A stretch of DNA of 64,000 nucleotides. Source: Endozoicomonas sp. NE40 (GTDB lineage: Bacteria > Pseudomonadota > Gammaproteobacteria > Pseudomonadales > Endozoicomonadaceae). The notes under the pieces are model-generated. The model saw only the letters and a program-made list of their open reading frames with translations. It was not told where the DNA came from and searched no databases. Both the position numbers and the translations under genes were made by a program. Where the stretch lies: positions 1 to 64,000 of the forward strand of contig NZ_JBEWTB010000001.1 in the NCBI RefSeq assembly GCF_040549045.1, read 5' to 3'. Shown piece after piece: positions 35,620 to 45,400 of this stretch (positions within the stretch are counted from its first letter, which is position 1; the number at the start of each line of letters is the position of its first letter).

Positions 35620-36117
35620 TTACGGCTGTTTCAAACCATACTGGCTGGCTGATATTTTATATTCGCTGCCACTATGGGCTTTGACCGGCAACACCAGCAG
35701 GTTGTTGGTTTCGGTATAACGGGAATACTCAGCCATCACCCCTAAAAAACGCACCTCGGCGCTCAGTTCAAGGGTTTCCAGTCGTTTTTCACCGGGGGCA
35801 ATTTCCCGCAGCTTGACCTCGCCCAGCAGGTCACGCCCGAGCCTTTCTCCGGCATCTTCATAAAGGGTGAGAAAGTCTTCACGCTGGAACTGGCGGTCAT
35901 CCGCCAGTTTGAAGATCCTGATCACTAACGGCGATGGTCGTTCGTCTGCATCAAGGTTCAGGGACTCGTCCGCTTCCAGCGCCAGGGCGACACGGGTATC
36001 CAGATTGAGTAACTCCCGCCCGGAATCCACTACCTTTTCAGTGGTGCCGCAACCGGCCAGCAAAACGGCCATCAGCATTGACAGGAAAAGGGTTGAAAGT
36101 CGTTGCCAGTACACCAC
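35620..36117 (-). CDS. tssJ: T6SS outer-membrane lipoprotein TssJ
   Basis: 165 residues with a lipoprotein signal ending LLAGC (Cys23). The rest forms the transthyretin-like TssJ fold (SPLVIRIFKLADDRQFQRED, then LGVMAEYSRYT). TssJ anchors the TssL/TssM complex to the outer membrane. The first codon is non-ATG; the Met codons within the signal peptide would give shorter alternatives. It follows tagH by 44 bp. Confidence 0.94.
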   Translation of the reverse strand: MVYWQRLSTLFLSMLMAVLLAGCGTTEKVVDSGRELLNLDTRVALALEADESLNLDADERPSPLVIRIFKLADDRQFQREDFLTLYEDAGERLGRDLLGEVKLREIAPGEKRLETLELSAEVRFLGVMAEYSRYTETNNLLVLPVKAHSGSEYKISASQYGLKQP

Positions 36118-36161
36118 TGTTTTTTATCCTTTTTATGATGGTTCTGTAAGGTAAATTCTGT

Positions 36162-37640
36162 TCAAGGCATCCGTCGTACGGCAGACAGCTCGGACAGTTT
36201 CTTTTCATAGGCGTCCGCAAAAATGTCACCAAAAAGCCGGTTATAGGTGACTTCCTGATCTTTTTTCTGCCCGGCAAACCACTGCTCATAGTGCTCCCAG
36301 TGTTTCGCCTTTTTATTAAGCGACAGCCCTTTGCCATTGACCCGTTCGAACACTGTGCGCAATCTGGACGGGTCAAACTGTTCCATCATGTATTCATAGG
36401 CGGCTCTCATGGCGTACATCACCGCCACCTGATGATCGGAAATATTGTCAAAGCTGTCCCGAACTGCCTCTCCGGGCGAAAGGAAAGCACTGCGGTTGGC
36501 GTCAAACATCATGCCCAGGGCATCGTCCACCGTGGCAGAAAATTTCAGGGGGTTATTGTCCTGAGTCTCGATCATCGTGCGCTCGACGCGCAGCTCATTC
36601 TTAATGGTGCTGCGCGCCCTGAGCAGATCCATTAAACGACTGACGGTTTCCTGTATCAGGGCCGCTGCCTGCTGATCAACCAGTTCAGGGTTATTGCCAT
36701 TTAAGCCCAGTCGTTCTCCCAGTGTCCCCGCCTGTCTGTCCGGTGCAGGAGCAACGTTACTGGTTTCCGGCGGGGCAGGATGAACGACAGGTTGTGGAGG
36801 TTGCGCCACAGGTTGAGGTGTTAAAGCCGGTTCAATGGTTTGCTCAATAGCCTTCTCAACAGCTGGCTCAATAGCTCGCTCAACAGAAGGTATGGCTATG
36901 GACTGTTCAATGGCAGGCGTGTTATCGGCCTCACTTAGCCACCAGTCATCGCTGTTGTGACTGGGGTTCGACACTGGCTGAGGGCTGGCATCCCAGCTTC
37001 CGGCAGAACCGGCCAGAGCATCCAGCGGATCGAGAGATACTCCGGACGAGACGGCCGGATCAGGGGTGGCTGACGAAGCCAGAGGATCAACAGACTGCGA
37101 GGCATCCAGCAGCGGCGATTCCATGGGCTGATCCCACTGTCCCCAGACATCTCTGGCGGCATCGCTTTGTCCGGGCTCAAACCACTGGTCCAGAGAGTCC
37201 TTTGGCTCTTGCATGGTAGCAGAGGGGTCGGCAGAGAAAGAACCAATGGTGGTTTTGTCAGAGTTATCGAGAAAATCAACGGAACCCAGACCGTCGGGCA
37301 GGGATGAGGAAACCGGCTGTAACGTCGCCTTGATATGATAATGGCCGACGACAATAACATCGCCGTCGTTTAATGTGACCTGCTGACCTGCGCCAATGGG
37401 GGATTCACTGCCATTTAAGAAAGTGCCATTGGTGCTTTTATCAATCAGCACATAAGTGTTGCCGGAAAAATGAATATCCGCATGGTTTGATGAAACAATA
37501 CGTTCAATGTCGGGTAATACCCAGCTACTGGCATCCGACCGACCGATACTTCCACTTGATTTTGCAAACGTCTTTGTATGCCCGGCCATATTGGCTTCTG
37601 CCGGGCCATCAATCACTTCAAGAACCAGGTTAGCAGCCAT
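36162..37640 (-). CDS. tagH: FHA-domain protein TagH (Fha)
   Basis: 492 residues. The N-terminal FHA domain (about 20-95) has the phospho-threonine-binding pattern GSIGRSDASSW, SSNHADIHF and STNGTFLNG. A long acidic and Pro/Gln-rich linker (100-300) includes a run of near-repeats of the type AIEPAVEKAIEQTIEPA. The C-terminal TagH domain (310-492) includes LGMMFDANRSAFLSPGEAVR. Fha is phosphorylated by PpkA and dephosphorylated by PppA, which controls T6SS firing. It is the first gene of the minus-strand block, divergent from ppkA. Confidence 0.93.
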   Translation of the reverse strand: MAANLVLEVIDGPAEANMAGHTKTFAKSSGSIGRSDASSWVLPDIERIVSSNHADIHFSGNTYVLIDKSTNGTFLNGSESPIGAGQQVTLNDGDVIVVGHYHIKATLQPVSSSLPDGLGSVDFLDNSDKTTIGSFSADPSATMQEPKDSLDQWFEPGQSDAARDVWGQWDQPMESPLLDASQSVDPLASSATPDPAVSSGVSLDPLDALAGSAGSWDASPQPVSNPSHNSDDWWLSEADNTPAIEQSIAIPSVERAIEPAVEKAIEQTIEPALTPQPVAQPPQPVVHPAPPETSNVAPAPDRQAGTLGERLGLNGNNPELVDQQAAALIQETVSRLMDLLRARSTIKNELRVERTMIETQDNNPLKFSATVDDALGMMFDANRSAFLSPGEAVRDSFDNISDHQVAVMYAMRAAYEYMMEQFDPSRLRTVFERVNGKGLSLNKKAKHWEHYEQWFAGQKKDQEVTYNRLFGDIFADAYEKKLSELSAVRRMP

Positions 37641-37978
37641 AAGGTATTTATCCGTTCCCTTACCTTGTCAATAAATACACCGCCGTGTATTTATTCCGCT
37701 TTTACAGCAATACTTCCATTTACTGCTTTCACTGCAAAACACAATTTTTAGTGGTTCAAAGGATGTTAGCGTAAGTCTGATACCGATCGCAATTATTACA
37801 AAAACTGTTGCATTGAAATGATCTGTCAAAAAACGACAACATTCTTTTAATTGCAGCTTGTGTCTTTATACCCCAAACTCTAGAATTTCCTTGATTACCT
37901 TTTGTCCAGAATTTTAATACTGTTTGCAGGAAGTAATGACAGAATAAGAGCGTAAAACGCCGGGGATCAGTACCAGGG
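37641..37978. promoter_or_regulatory. Divergent tagH/ppkA promoter region
   Basis: These 338 A+T-rich bp separate two divergent T6SS genes and must hold both promoters. It contains the palindrome at 37670-37695 and a degenerate copy (15 of 19) of the dispersed 19-bp repeat at 37780-37798. I see no convincing sigma-54 site. A short minus-strand open frame across it has no coding support. Confidence 0.55.
37670..37695. promoter_or_regulatory. Perfect 11-bp-arm palindrome upstream of tagH
   Basis: AATAAATACAC-CGCC-GTGTATTTATT lies 30 bp before the tagH start. Its symmetry suits a dimeric regulator, or it may fold as an RNA hairpin in the tagH leader. No T-run follows in the tagH direction, so it is not a clear terminator. 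Confidence 0.55.
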
Positions 37979-40483
37979 ATGAGTACTCGTAAGGACGATG
38001 ATAAAACCCGTCTTGTTGGTAAGGGTATTTCGCCGCAGGACGAAGCCACTATTATTGCCGGAGCTGCCGGAAACCCGCCGTCCGGTCAGTCCACACCAAC
38101 AAATACCAGAAAACTGATTAACAACCGCTTCCAGCTGGAAACGCTGCTGGGTTCCGGTGGCATGGGTTCGGTCTATAAAGCCATTGACCAGCGCAAAGTA
38201 GAAGCCAGGGACCGTGACCCTTATGTGGCATTAAAGCTGTTAAATGAAGATTTCAAACAGCATCCGGACGCCTTTATTTCATTGCAGCGGGAATCCAGAA
38301 AATCACAGAATCTGGCACACCCGAATATCGTCACCGTTTATGATTTTGACCGGGATGGTGACATGGTGTTTATGACCATGGAATACATGGAAGGTCATCC
38401 GCTGGACGAGTTAATTAAACGTCAGGCAGGCATCGGTTTTGAGGATGACCAGGCCGTTAACATTCTTCGGGATATCTCCCGGGCCATGGGTCACGCCCAC
38501 TCCAAAAACATTATCCACTCCGACTTTAAACCCGGTAATATTTTTGTCACCCACAAAGGCACTGCCAAGGTATTTGATTTTGGCATTGCCCGGGCCGTTT
38601 CAGCCAGTGGTGTTGAGGGTACACCGGAAGGCGATAAAACGGTGTTTGATGCCGGTAGTCTGAGCGCGCTGACACCCGCCTATGCCAGTTATGAAATGCT
38701 GAAAGGGGAAGAGCCATCCACCAGTGACGATGTGTATGCCCTGGCCTGTGTCGCCTATGAACTGTTTGCCGGTAAACACCCTTTTAATAAAACCCCGGCC
38801 GACAAAGCCTTTGAACAACAGCTGAAGCCGGAAAAAATCAAACGTCTCAGCCAGCGCCAGTGGAAGGCACTGGAACAGGCGCTGGCCTTTAAACGTGACC
38901 AGCGCACCCAGACCGTACCCGACTTTGAGAAAGCCTTTTTTTGTCAGTCAAAGCTTCCCGTCTATGGTGCGGTGGCGAGTTTAATACTGGCGACAGTTGC
39001 TGCCTTTATCTACCAGTACACGACTCAGGAAGCAGAACAGGAGGTGCTGAGAGAGACGCTGACAGAAGAGTTACAGGTAGACCTGCGCGCCAATATTGAG
39101 CTGGAAATGCAACAGAAGTCAGCATTGGAAGCGTTGAACAAAGCCCTTGAACAACCCCCGGGTGATGCGCTTAATGGCGCGTTTGACAGCACCCTGAACC
39201 AGCTGATTGGCCGCTATCAGGCACTGGTTCCGGAAGATAATGACAGCATTGTCCATGCCCGGCAGAGAGCCATGGGGATTTATCTGCAGGCAGCCGCAGA
39301 GGCCACACAGACCGGCAGGCTGGACGACGCCGAAGCCTTTTTGAAAAAAGCCGCTGACTGGCGCACCGACGCCAGCGAATACAGCAGGGAATCGTCCCTG
39401 CTGGCCAATGCCCGGGAAGAGGTGGAACGGGAACGTCAGCGACAGCGGCTGGCTGCCGAAGAGGAAGCCCGGCAGCAGGCAGAAGCGTTAAGGCTGCAAC
39501 AGGAAAAACTGGCACAGGAAAAGAGAGAGAGGGATGCCCGGCTGGCCCGTGACGAAGCCCTGAGACAGAAGGCACTGGCAGAAGAAAAACGACAGCAGCA
39601 GATTAAAGCAGCCATTGCCTCGGTCAACAATAACCTGACCTGCAACAGTAAGCTGGATATTAATGGCAAACTGGCCGCCAGTCTGAACCATCTGGAAACC
39701 CTCAGCCCTTCAGACCATAACACCCTGACCAGAACCACCATCGATTCACTGACCAGCTGTATCCGGCGGGCCGGGGTAAAGAATCCGAAAACCGCCGCCC
39801 GATTCCAGTCCGACGCGCTGACACTCTTCCCCGACGCTACTTCTATCCAGTCGATCAAAATCGACTTCTGCGCCCATCTTGCACCGGGTTCCGGAAAAAA
39901 AGGCCAGCGCTATTACTGTCAGGACAAGCTTGCCAGTGGCGGCAACAGTCCGACACTGGTGGTCGGCCGGTCGGAGCAAGAAAAGCTGGCGGTGACCCGT
40001 TACGAGATCACCGTGGGTGACTTTAACCAATACTGTCGTCAAACCGGTCAATGTACGACGCTGAAGGCTGAAGCCGACCTGCCCGCGCACAACATCACCA
40101 TTGACCAGGCCAATGGTTACGCCCGCTGGTTAAGTCAGGAAACCGGTTATCACTACCGACTGCCCTCCCATAAAGAGTGGCTCTCGCTCACATCGCCCCA
40201 GAGCAACGGCAGCGACCCCGACCGTAACTGTTACCTGAAGTTCGGCAACCTGCACAAAGGGCTGTCACTGGTCAAAGCCGCAACCGGCAAACAAAACGAC
40301 AACGGCCTGATCAACCATGTGGGCAATGTTCAGGAATGGGTGTTTGACAGCAATGGCGAGCTGGTAGCCGCCGGGGGCAGCAGAAAAGACCCGCTGAAAC
40401 GCTGTCTGGTCACCACCCGGTCAAAGCATTCGGGGCAGCCCGATGAATACACCGGGTTTCGATTAATAAGAACGGTTCTTTAA
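37979..40483 (+). CDS. ppkA: T6SS Ser/Thr kinase PpkA with FGE-sulfatase-like domain
   Basis: 834 residues. The kinase domain (about 45-310) has the Gly loop GSGGMGSVYKA near 57-67, VALKLL, a catalytic loop HSDFKPGN near 180 (Ser for the usual Arg of HRD) and DFGIAR. A membrane segment follows (YGAVASLILATVAAFIYQYT, about 325-345), then a long Gln/Glu/Arg-rich coiled coil (370-550). The C-terminal 200 residues (VTRYEITVGDFNQYCRQTGQ, YRLPSHKEWLSL, GNVQEWVFD, GFRLIRT) form a formylglycine-generating-enzyme-like domain in the periplasm. The kinase phosphorylates Fha; the periplasmic part presumably senses a signal. It is divergent from tagH and only 28 bp upstream of tpsB. Confidence 0.93.
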   Translation: MSTRKDDDKTRLVGKGISPQDEATIIAGAAGNPPSGQSTPTNTRKLINNRFQLETLLGSGGMGSVYKAIDQRKVEARDRDPYVALKLLNEDFKQHPDAFISLQRESRKSQNLAHPNIVTVYDFDRDGDMVFMTMEYMEGHPLDELIKRQAGIGFEDDQAVNILRDISRAMGHAHSKNIIHSDFKPGNIFVTHKGTAKVFDFGIARAVSASGVEGTPEGDKTVFDAGSLSALTPAYASYEMLKGEEPSTSDDVYALACVAYELFAGKHPFNKTPADKAFEQQLKPEKIKRLSQRQWKALEQALAFKRDQRTQTVPDFEKAFFCQSKLPVYGAVASLILATVAAFIYQYTTQEAEQEVLRETLTEELQVDLRANIELEMQQKSALEALNKALEQPPGDALNGAFDSTLNQLIGRYQALVPEDNDSIVHARQRAMGIYLQAAAEATQTGRLDDAEAFLKKAADWRTDASEYSRESSLLANAREEVERERQRQRLAAEEEARQQAEALRLQQEKLAQEKRERDARLARDEALRQKALAEEKRQQQIKAAIASVNNNLTCNSKLDINGKLAASLNHLETLSPSDHNTLTRTTIDSLTSCIRRAGVKNPKTAARFQSDALTLFPDATSIQSIKIDFCAHLAPGSGKKGQRYYCQDKLASGGNSPTLVVGRSEQEKLAVTRYEITVGDFNQYCRQTGQCTTLKAEADLPAHNITIDQANGYARWLSQETGYHYRLPSHKEWLSLTSPQSNGSDPDRNCYLKFGNLHKGLSLVKAATGKQNDNGLINHVGNVQEWVFDSNGELVAAGGSRKDPLKRCLVTTRSKHSGQPDEYTGFRLIRTVL

Positions 40484-40511
40484 TCCGTCATCACCAACAG
40501 GGAAGTCAGTT

Positions 40512-42434
40512 GTGAAAAGAACAGCAGTAACGCTAGCCGCTGCGATAGTATCTGTGCCGCTGCTCAGCGCGCCGGTGACCGCCGCCGAAAACTATGTACC
40601 GGACATTCCCCCCCGTGACCTGCCGAAAGAGTTCAAAGAGCGCAAACCCGATGCCGCAGACAACAAAGGCAGCGAACCGGGCGTTACGCTGAAAGAAGGC
40701 GGCAATGAACAGGTACCCCATATCACCATCACCAGGTTTTCGTTCAGAAACCTGCCCGAATACCCTGAAGCGGGTGTCACCAGGGAGACTGTTGAGCAGT
40801 TTGCGGAAACCCTGCGTAAACAATACATGAAGTCAGAAGAAGTGCTGGACAACGGCTTTACCCGCAAAGAGCTGGATGAAGTGACCGCATTGCTCAGGAA
40901 GAAAGCGTTAAACAAAAACCCGGATGACATCAGTCTGGACGACCTGAAAGAGCTGGTCAGCATCCTGCGTCGCCAGACCGCCGAACGGGGGATGACCTAC
41001 GGTGATATTGAAAAAGTCGCGCAACAGATTACCCGCTTTTATCGAGAGCGGGGGCTGTTACTGGCCAGAGCCTTTATCCCACCCCAGGAAGTACGGCAGG
41101 GAGTGGTTGAGCTGGATATTGTGGCGGGCAAACTGGGTAAAGTGGTGGTGTCGGGCAATCACAAATACCAGCCCGAACAACTGCAGGAACCGTTTAATGA
41201 CCAGCTGGGCGAACTGGTGGACAATGCCCGTATAGAAGAGAGCATTTACCTGCTTAACGATTATCCGGGGTTGAGTGTTTACGGCTATTTCGAGAAAGGC
41301 GACAACCCCGGGGAGTCTAACCTCAACCTGCAGGTCAGGGATGAGGAGACCTGGAGCCTTGCCATAAGAGCCGACAACCATGGTTCCGAACTCACCGGAG
41401 AAAACCGGGTTTATACCGTCGGCAACTGGTACAACCCCACAGGTATTGGCGACCAGCTCACACTGGGCGCGCTCAAGTCCTTCAATCCGGAAAACACCGA
41501 CCTGTTTCAGCTGGTTTACAGCCTGCCGGTGTTCAGCGCCGATACCCGCCTTGAGTTCTATGCGGAACAGAACCGCTTTGATATCTCCTCCAAAGCCGAC
41601 GAGATTATTAACCGCCTGAACATCACCGGCGCCAACGACACGTACTCAGCCACCCTGATGCATCAGCTGAAGCGTTCCAGGGCAGCTAACCTTGCCACCG
41701 GTTTTAAATACAGCGACAAGCGGGTGACACGGGATGCGTCTGTGCCACTCTTTACCGAAGGCGACCATGCCAACACCTCTGAAATCATTATCGAAGGGGA
41801 CTTTCTCGGTGACAGCATCCGCACCCTGAATATGGGGCGGCTGTCGCTGATGCATGGTCGTCTGAACAATACGGTGCCTGAAGACCGGGGCGATACCTTC
41901 TACCGGCTGGCACTGGACACTAATTCCCTGTTCTTTGTACCACTGCCGTTTACTGACAACGACTCACGTCTGGTGGTCAAGTCTAAATGGCGTTACAGCA
42001 ACAACCCCCTGCCCTCTTTCGAGCAGATGGCGCTGGGTGGCGCAAATACTGTCCGGGCTTTTACCGGCAGTGAGTTTTCTGCTGACACCGGCGTTTATCT
42101 GGGAGCCGAGTGGTATTTTGACCTTCCCGGCGTGCTGAACTACGAGTTTGCCAGCGGCAGGCGTTTGAGTGACCGGCTCCAGTATGCCGTTCTGTTTGAA
42201 GGCGCCTACGGCCATGAGAACAGTTATAAGTTTAATGCCAGCGATACCCGGGCGCCCGATCCATGGGCTCATCTGGCAGGGGCGGGCCTGTTGTTCAGGT
42301 TCAACTGGGATGACCGCTTTGTCTCCACCCTGACCGTTGCCAGACCGGTGTCTTCCCGTTCCGGCAGTGACCTGGTCGGCAATGATGCCAGAAGCTGGCG
42401 CACCTATATTGATGCCACTTACCAGTTACGCTGA
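40512..42434 (+). CDS. Two-partner secretion outer-membrane transporter (TpsB, FhaC/ShlB family)
   Basis: 640 residues from a GTG start with AGGGAAG upstream. A signal peptide ends near VTAA. Residues 75-310 contain POTRA domains (ARAFIPPQEVRQGVVELDIV, GKLGKVVVSGNHKYQPEQL, LLNDYPGLSVYGYFEKG). The remaining residues form the 16-stranded barrel (MALGGANTVRAFTGSEFSAD, YLGAEWYFDLPG) ending in a Leu/Arg strand typical of outer-membrane proteins. It exports the large TpsA protein encoded 41 bp downstream. It also follows ppkA by 28 bp, so kinase and TPS genes may share a transcript. Confidence 0.93.
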   Translation: MKRTAVTLAAAIVSVPLLSAPVTAAENYVPDIPPRDLPKEFKERKPDAADNKGSEPGVTLKEGGNEQVPHITITRFSFRNLPEYPEAGVTRETVEQFAETLRKQYMKSEEVLDNGFTRKELDEVTALLRKKALNKNPDDISLDDLKELVSILRRQTAERGMTYGDIEKVAQQITRFYRERGLLLARAFIPPQEVRQGVVELDIVAGKLGKVVVSGNHKYQPEQLQEPFNDQLGELVDNARIEESIYLLNDYPGLSVYGYFEKGDNPGESNLNLQVRDEETWSLAIRADNHGSELTGENRVYTVGNWYNPTGIGDQLTLGALKSFNPENTDLFQLVYSLPVFSADTRLEFYAEQNRFDISSKADEIINRLNITGANDTYSATLMHQLKRSRAANLATGFKYSDKRVTRDASVPLFTEGDHANTSEIIIEGDFLGDSIRTLNMGRLSLMHGRLNNTVPEDRGDTFYRLALDTNSLFFVPLPFTDNDSRLVVKSKWRYSNNPLPSFEQMALGGANTVRAFTGSEFSADTGVYLGAEWYFDLPGVLNYEFASGRRLSDRLQYAVLFEGAYGHENSYKFNASDTRAPDPWAHLAGAGLLFRFNWDDRFVSTLTVARPVSSRSGSDLVGNDARSWRTYIDATYQLR

Positions 42435-42475
42435 CATCGACTTGTACCCTGTTACCCTTATGCACGGACAGCACC

Positions 42476-45400
42476 ATGATCTCTCGTGAAAATAAAAGCC
42501 AACGTGAAAATAACAACAGCCTGAATGCCATCACCCGGGGCATGGCAGAACATTACAAATCCATCAGCAGCGGCCTGTTCGCACTGACGCTGATGGCGCC
42601 GCAAGTCAGTCAGGCCGGCCCTGTCGGCGGTGATGTGACCGGGGGCGAAGGCACCATTGATTACAATGGCACCACCACCACGATTGATCAGCTGACGGAT
42701 AAGCTGTCTATCAACTGGGACAGCTTTAACCTGTCTGCCGATGAACTGGTTCGCTTCCTGCAGCCCAACGCTTCATCCCTGGTTCTGAACCGTATTCTGG
42801 ATGACAACGCCAGTGTTATTCACGGTCAGATAGATGCGAATGGTCATGTTCTTCTGGTCAACCCCCGTGGCCTTCTGTTTACCGAAACGGCTCAGATAAA
42901 CGTCAACAGCCTGACAGCATCCTCGCTGGATATTGCCACCGATGACTTTATGAACGACGACTTTGCGTTTAAGGCACTGGACGGCACGGACGGTATTGTC
43001 GTGAACAGAGGAACAGTCAACGCGGCCAGTGGCATTGTTCTGCAAGGGGAAGCGGTGGAAAACTCAGGCACTCTGGTGGCTGCTGATTATATCGCCCTGG
43101 CCGGTGGGTCGGAGTCGGTCCTGACCTTTGACGCCGATCAGCTGATTGGTGTCCGGGTGACCAGAGAGGTACTGGAGAATCAGCTGGGTATCGACAGTGC
43201 CGTCCTTAATTCCGGAACTATCCGGTCAGGAGAGGTGTTATTAACGGCATCTGTCGCCAGTGCTCTTTTTAATAACGCCGTGAATAATCAGGGCGTTATT
43301 GAAGCCACAGGCATCGACACACAGGGCGGTACCATTCGTCTTGGTGGCTCGGGTGGTGATGTGGCCGATGTGGTGAACAGTGGCACTCTGGATGTATCGG
43401 GCAGAAATGGCCATGGGATTGCGGGACAGGTGCAGCTGGATGGTGAAACCATTGTGTTACAGGGCGGTACCAAAATCCTTGCCACCGCCGATGAGGGAAC
43501 GGGCAGTCAGCAGGATGATATCCTTGTTAACGCCGATATTCAGATTGATCCCGGCGGTAATAACAAAACCCGGACACTGACACTGGAAGCCGATGGCGAT
43601 ATTGCTGTCAACGGTTACCTGGGCATCGCCAAAGAGTCTGATGGCAGCGACAAAGCCGGCGACATTGACCTGATAGTGGATGCAGGCAACACCCTGCACG
43701 TCGGTGAAGCCGGAGCCATTGACACCGGCGGTGGCGATTTCACCGCCGCCACGCAACACTTTATCAATAACGGTTCCATTGATCTCAGTGGCGGCACCAA
43801 TGACTATGGCCACCACAACCTGGAGGCTGGCCGTAATGGACCGGGTACAGACAGTATCATCCAGATGGGCGAACTGTCCGGAATCTATACGGGCAGTGGC
43901 GCAACGTCCCGTTTCAACCTGACCCTCAGCTCGGATAACAACACCCTGATATTCTCCGACGGTACCTACAACCTGTCGGATAACAGTTTCGTGACATCGG
44001 CCGACCTTGACCGGCTGGGGCTGACAGTAGACGACAACCTTAATGCACTGGTGGTTGGTAAAGCCAGCTATAGCAAACAGATAGACGGTTCGTCTGACAT
44101 CACCCTGGAAACCACCGGCGGTGAGCTGCAAGGCACCAGTGGCGATGACAGCTTCACCGTGTTTAACGATGGCAACAGCCACTATCTTGAAGCCAACTCA
44201 GGCACCACAAAGTTCTATATGGCGTCTGTTGATGGTCAGGGGGGAGCCGACAGCCTGACCGAAGACGCTTCAAGCACCTTTGACCAGGCAGTCATTACCG
44301 GTTCCGCTGAGTTTAGCCTGCACCAGTCCGGGGCGGCAGGCGACAGTGATGATGTTCAGTTTTCCTCCGTTGAAACGGTGACGACCGGCAAGGCTGTCGT
44401 TAATGAATCTGTTGACGATATGACGGCACAGGTATCCGGCGGTCACCTGACCGCAGAAGGCGTCACCTTTCAGAACGTTGAAGGCTATACAGGCAGCGGT
44501 AACGACAATATTACCGACAGCGATGATAACGACTGGGCGACCGGCGATACCGATAACACGGCAGTCTCCGGGGGCATTACCTTTGCGGGCATTGACCGGG
44601 TGACGTCAGGTGGCAGCCTGTCTTCAGCTTCTCAGGCTGACCAGACCGTTGACTATCTGGGTTCCCGGGAGATGTCGCTGAAAGGCATTCGTTTTTCAGG
44701 AGCCGACACCTTTGAAGGGGATGCCGCTGGCAACCGGGTGGATACCGTTAATGACCAGACCAGTGACAGCACCTGGGCCATTCACAGCACCGGCGAAGTG
44801 AGAAAAGACGGTCAGATTTTCAAGAACATTGATGTGGTAAAAACAAGCCTTGGCATTAACAATGCCATCGGTGCGGACCAGGATGTCACCCTTGATACAA
44901 CGGTGAACGGTCAGTCCACCGCCAATACCCTGGAACTGGCTGACGTTACCTTTGTGGGCGATGGCAATTACACCGGCAGCGGCAGTGACAATATTGACGA
45001 CCAGAGCAACCGCGACTGGGGTATCGTTGGCGATAAAGCAGCACAGCAACACCTTGAACAAAATGATACCCGTCTCTTTACCGGTATAGACAGTGTGACC
45101 TCTACAGGACAGGTGTCTAACGACACAGGTTCAGACCTGTCCGTGGTGATCAACCGTTCCTTTGATAACACCTTAACCGCACACAACCTGACCTTTACGG
45201 GGCTGACAGGCTATATCGGTGACCAGACCCTGAACGATACCGTCACGGGTTCCCTGGGTTCCAGCTGGTATCTCACCGGTTATCAGCGATTAAACGACCA
45301 GCCAGCGGACAATGGTTTTCTGCTGGATAATATTAATCATATAGGCGGCGGTGTTACGTCATTAGAACACGCGTCCGGTTTTGCAGACGAGGTGGATGTC

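Noticed and set aside
37756..38049. Minus-strand 97-residue frame across the ppkA start
   Set aside because: It overlaps the ppkA start and a degenerate repeat; composition is not coding-like.
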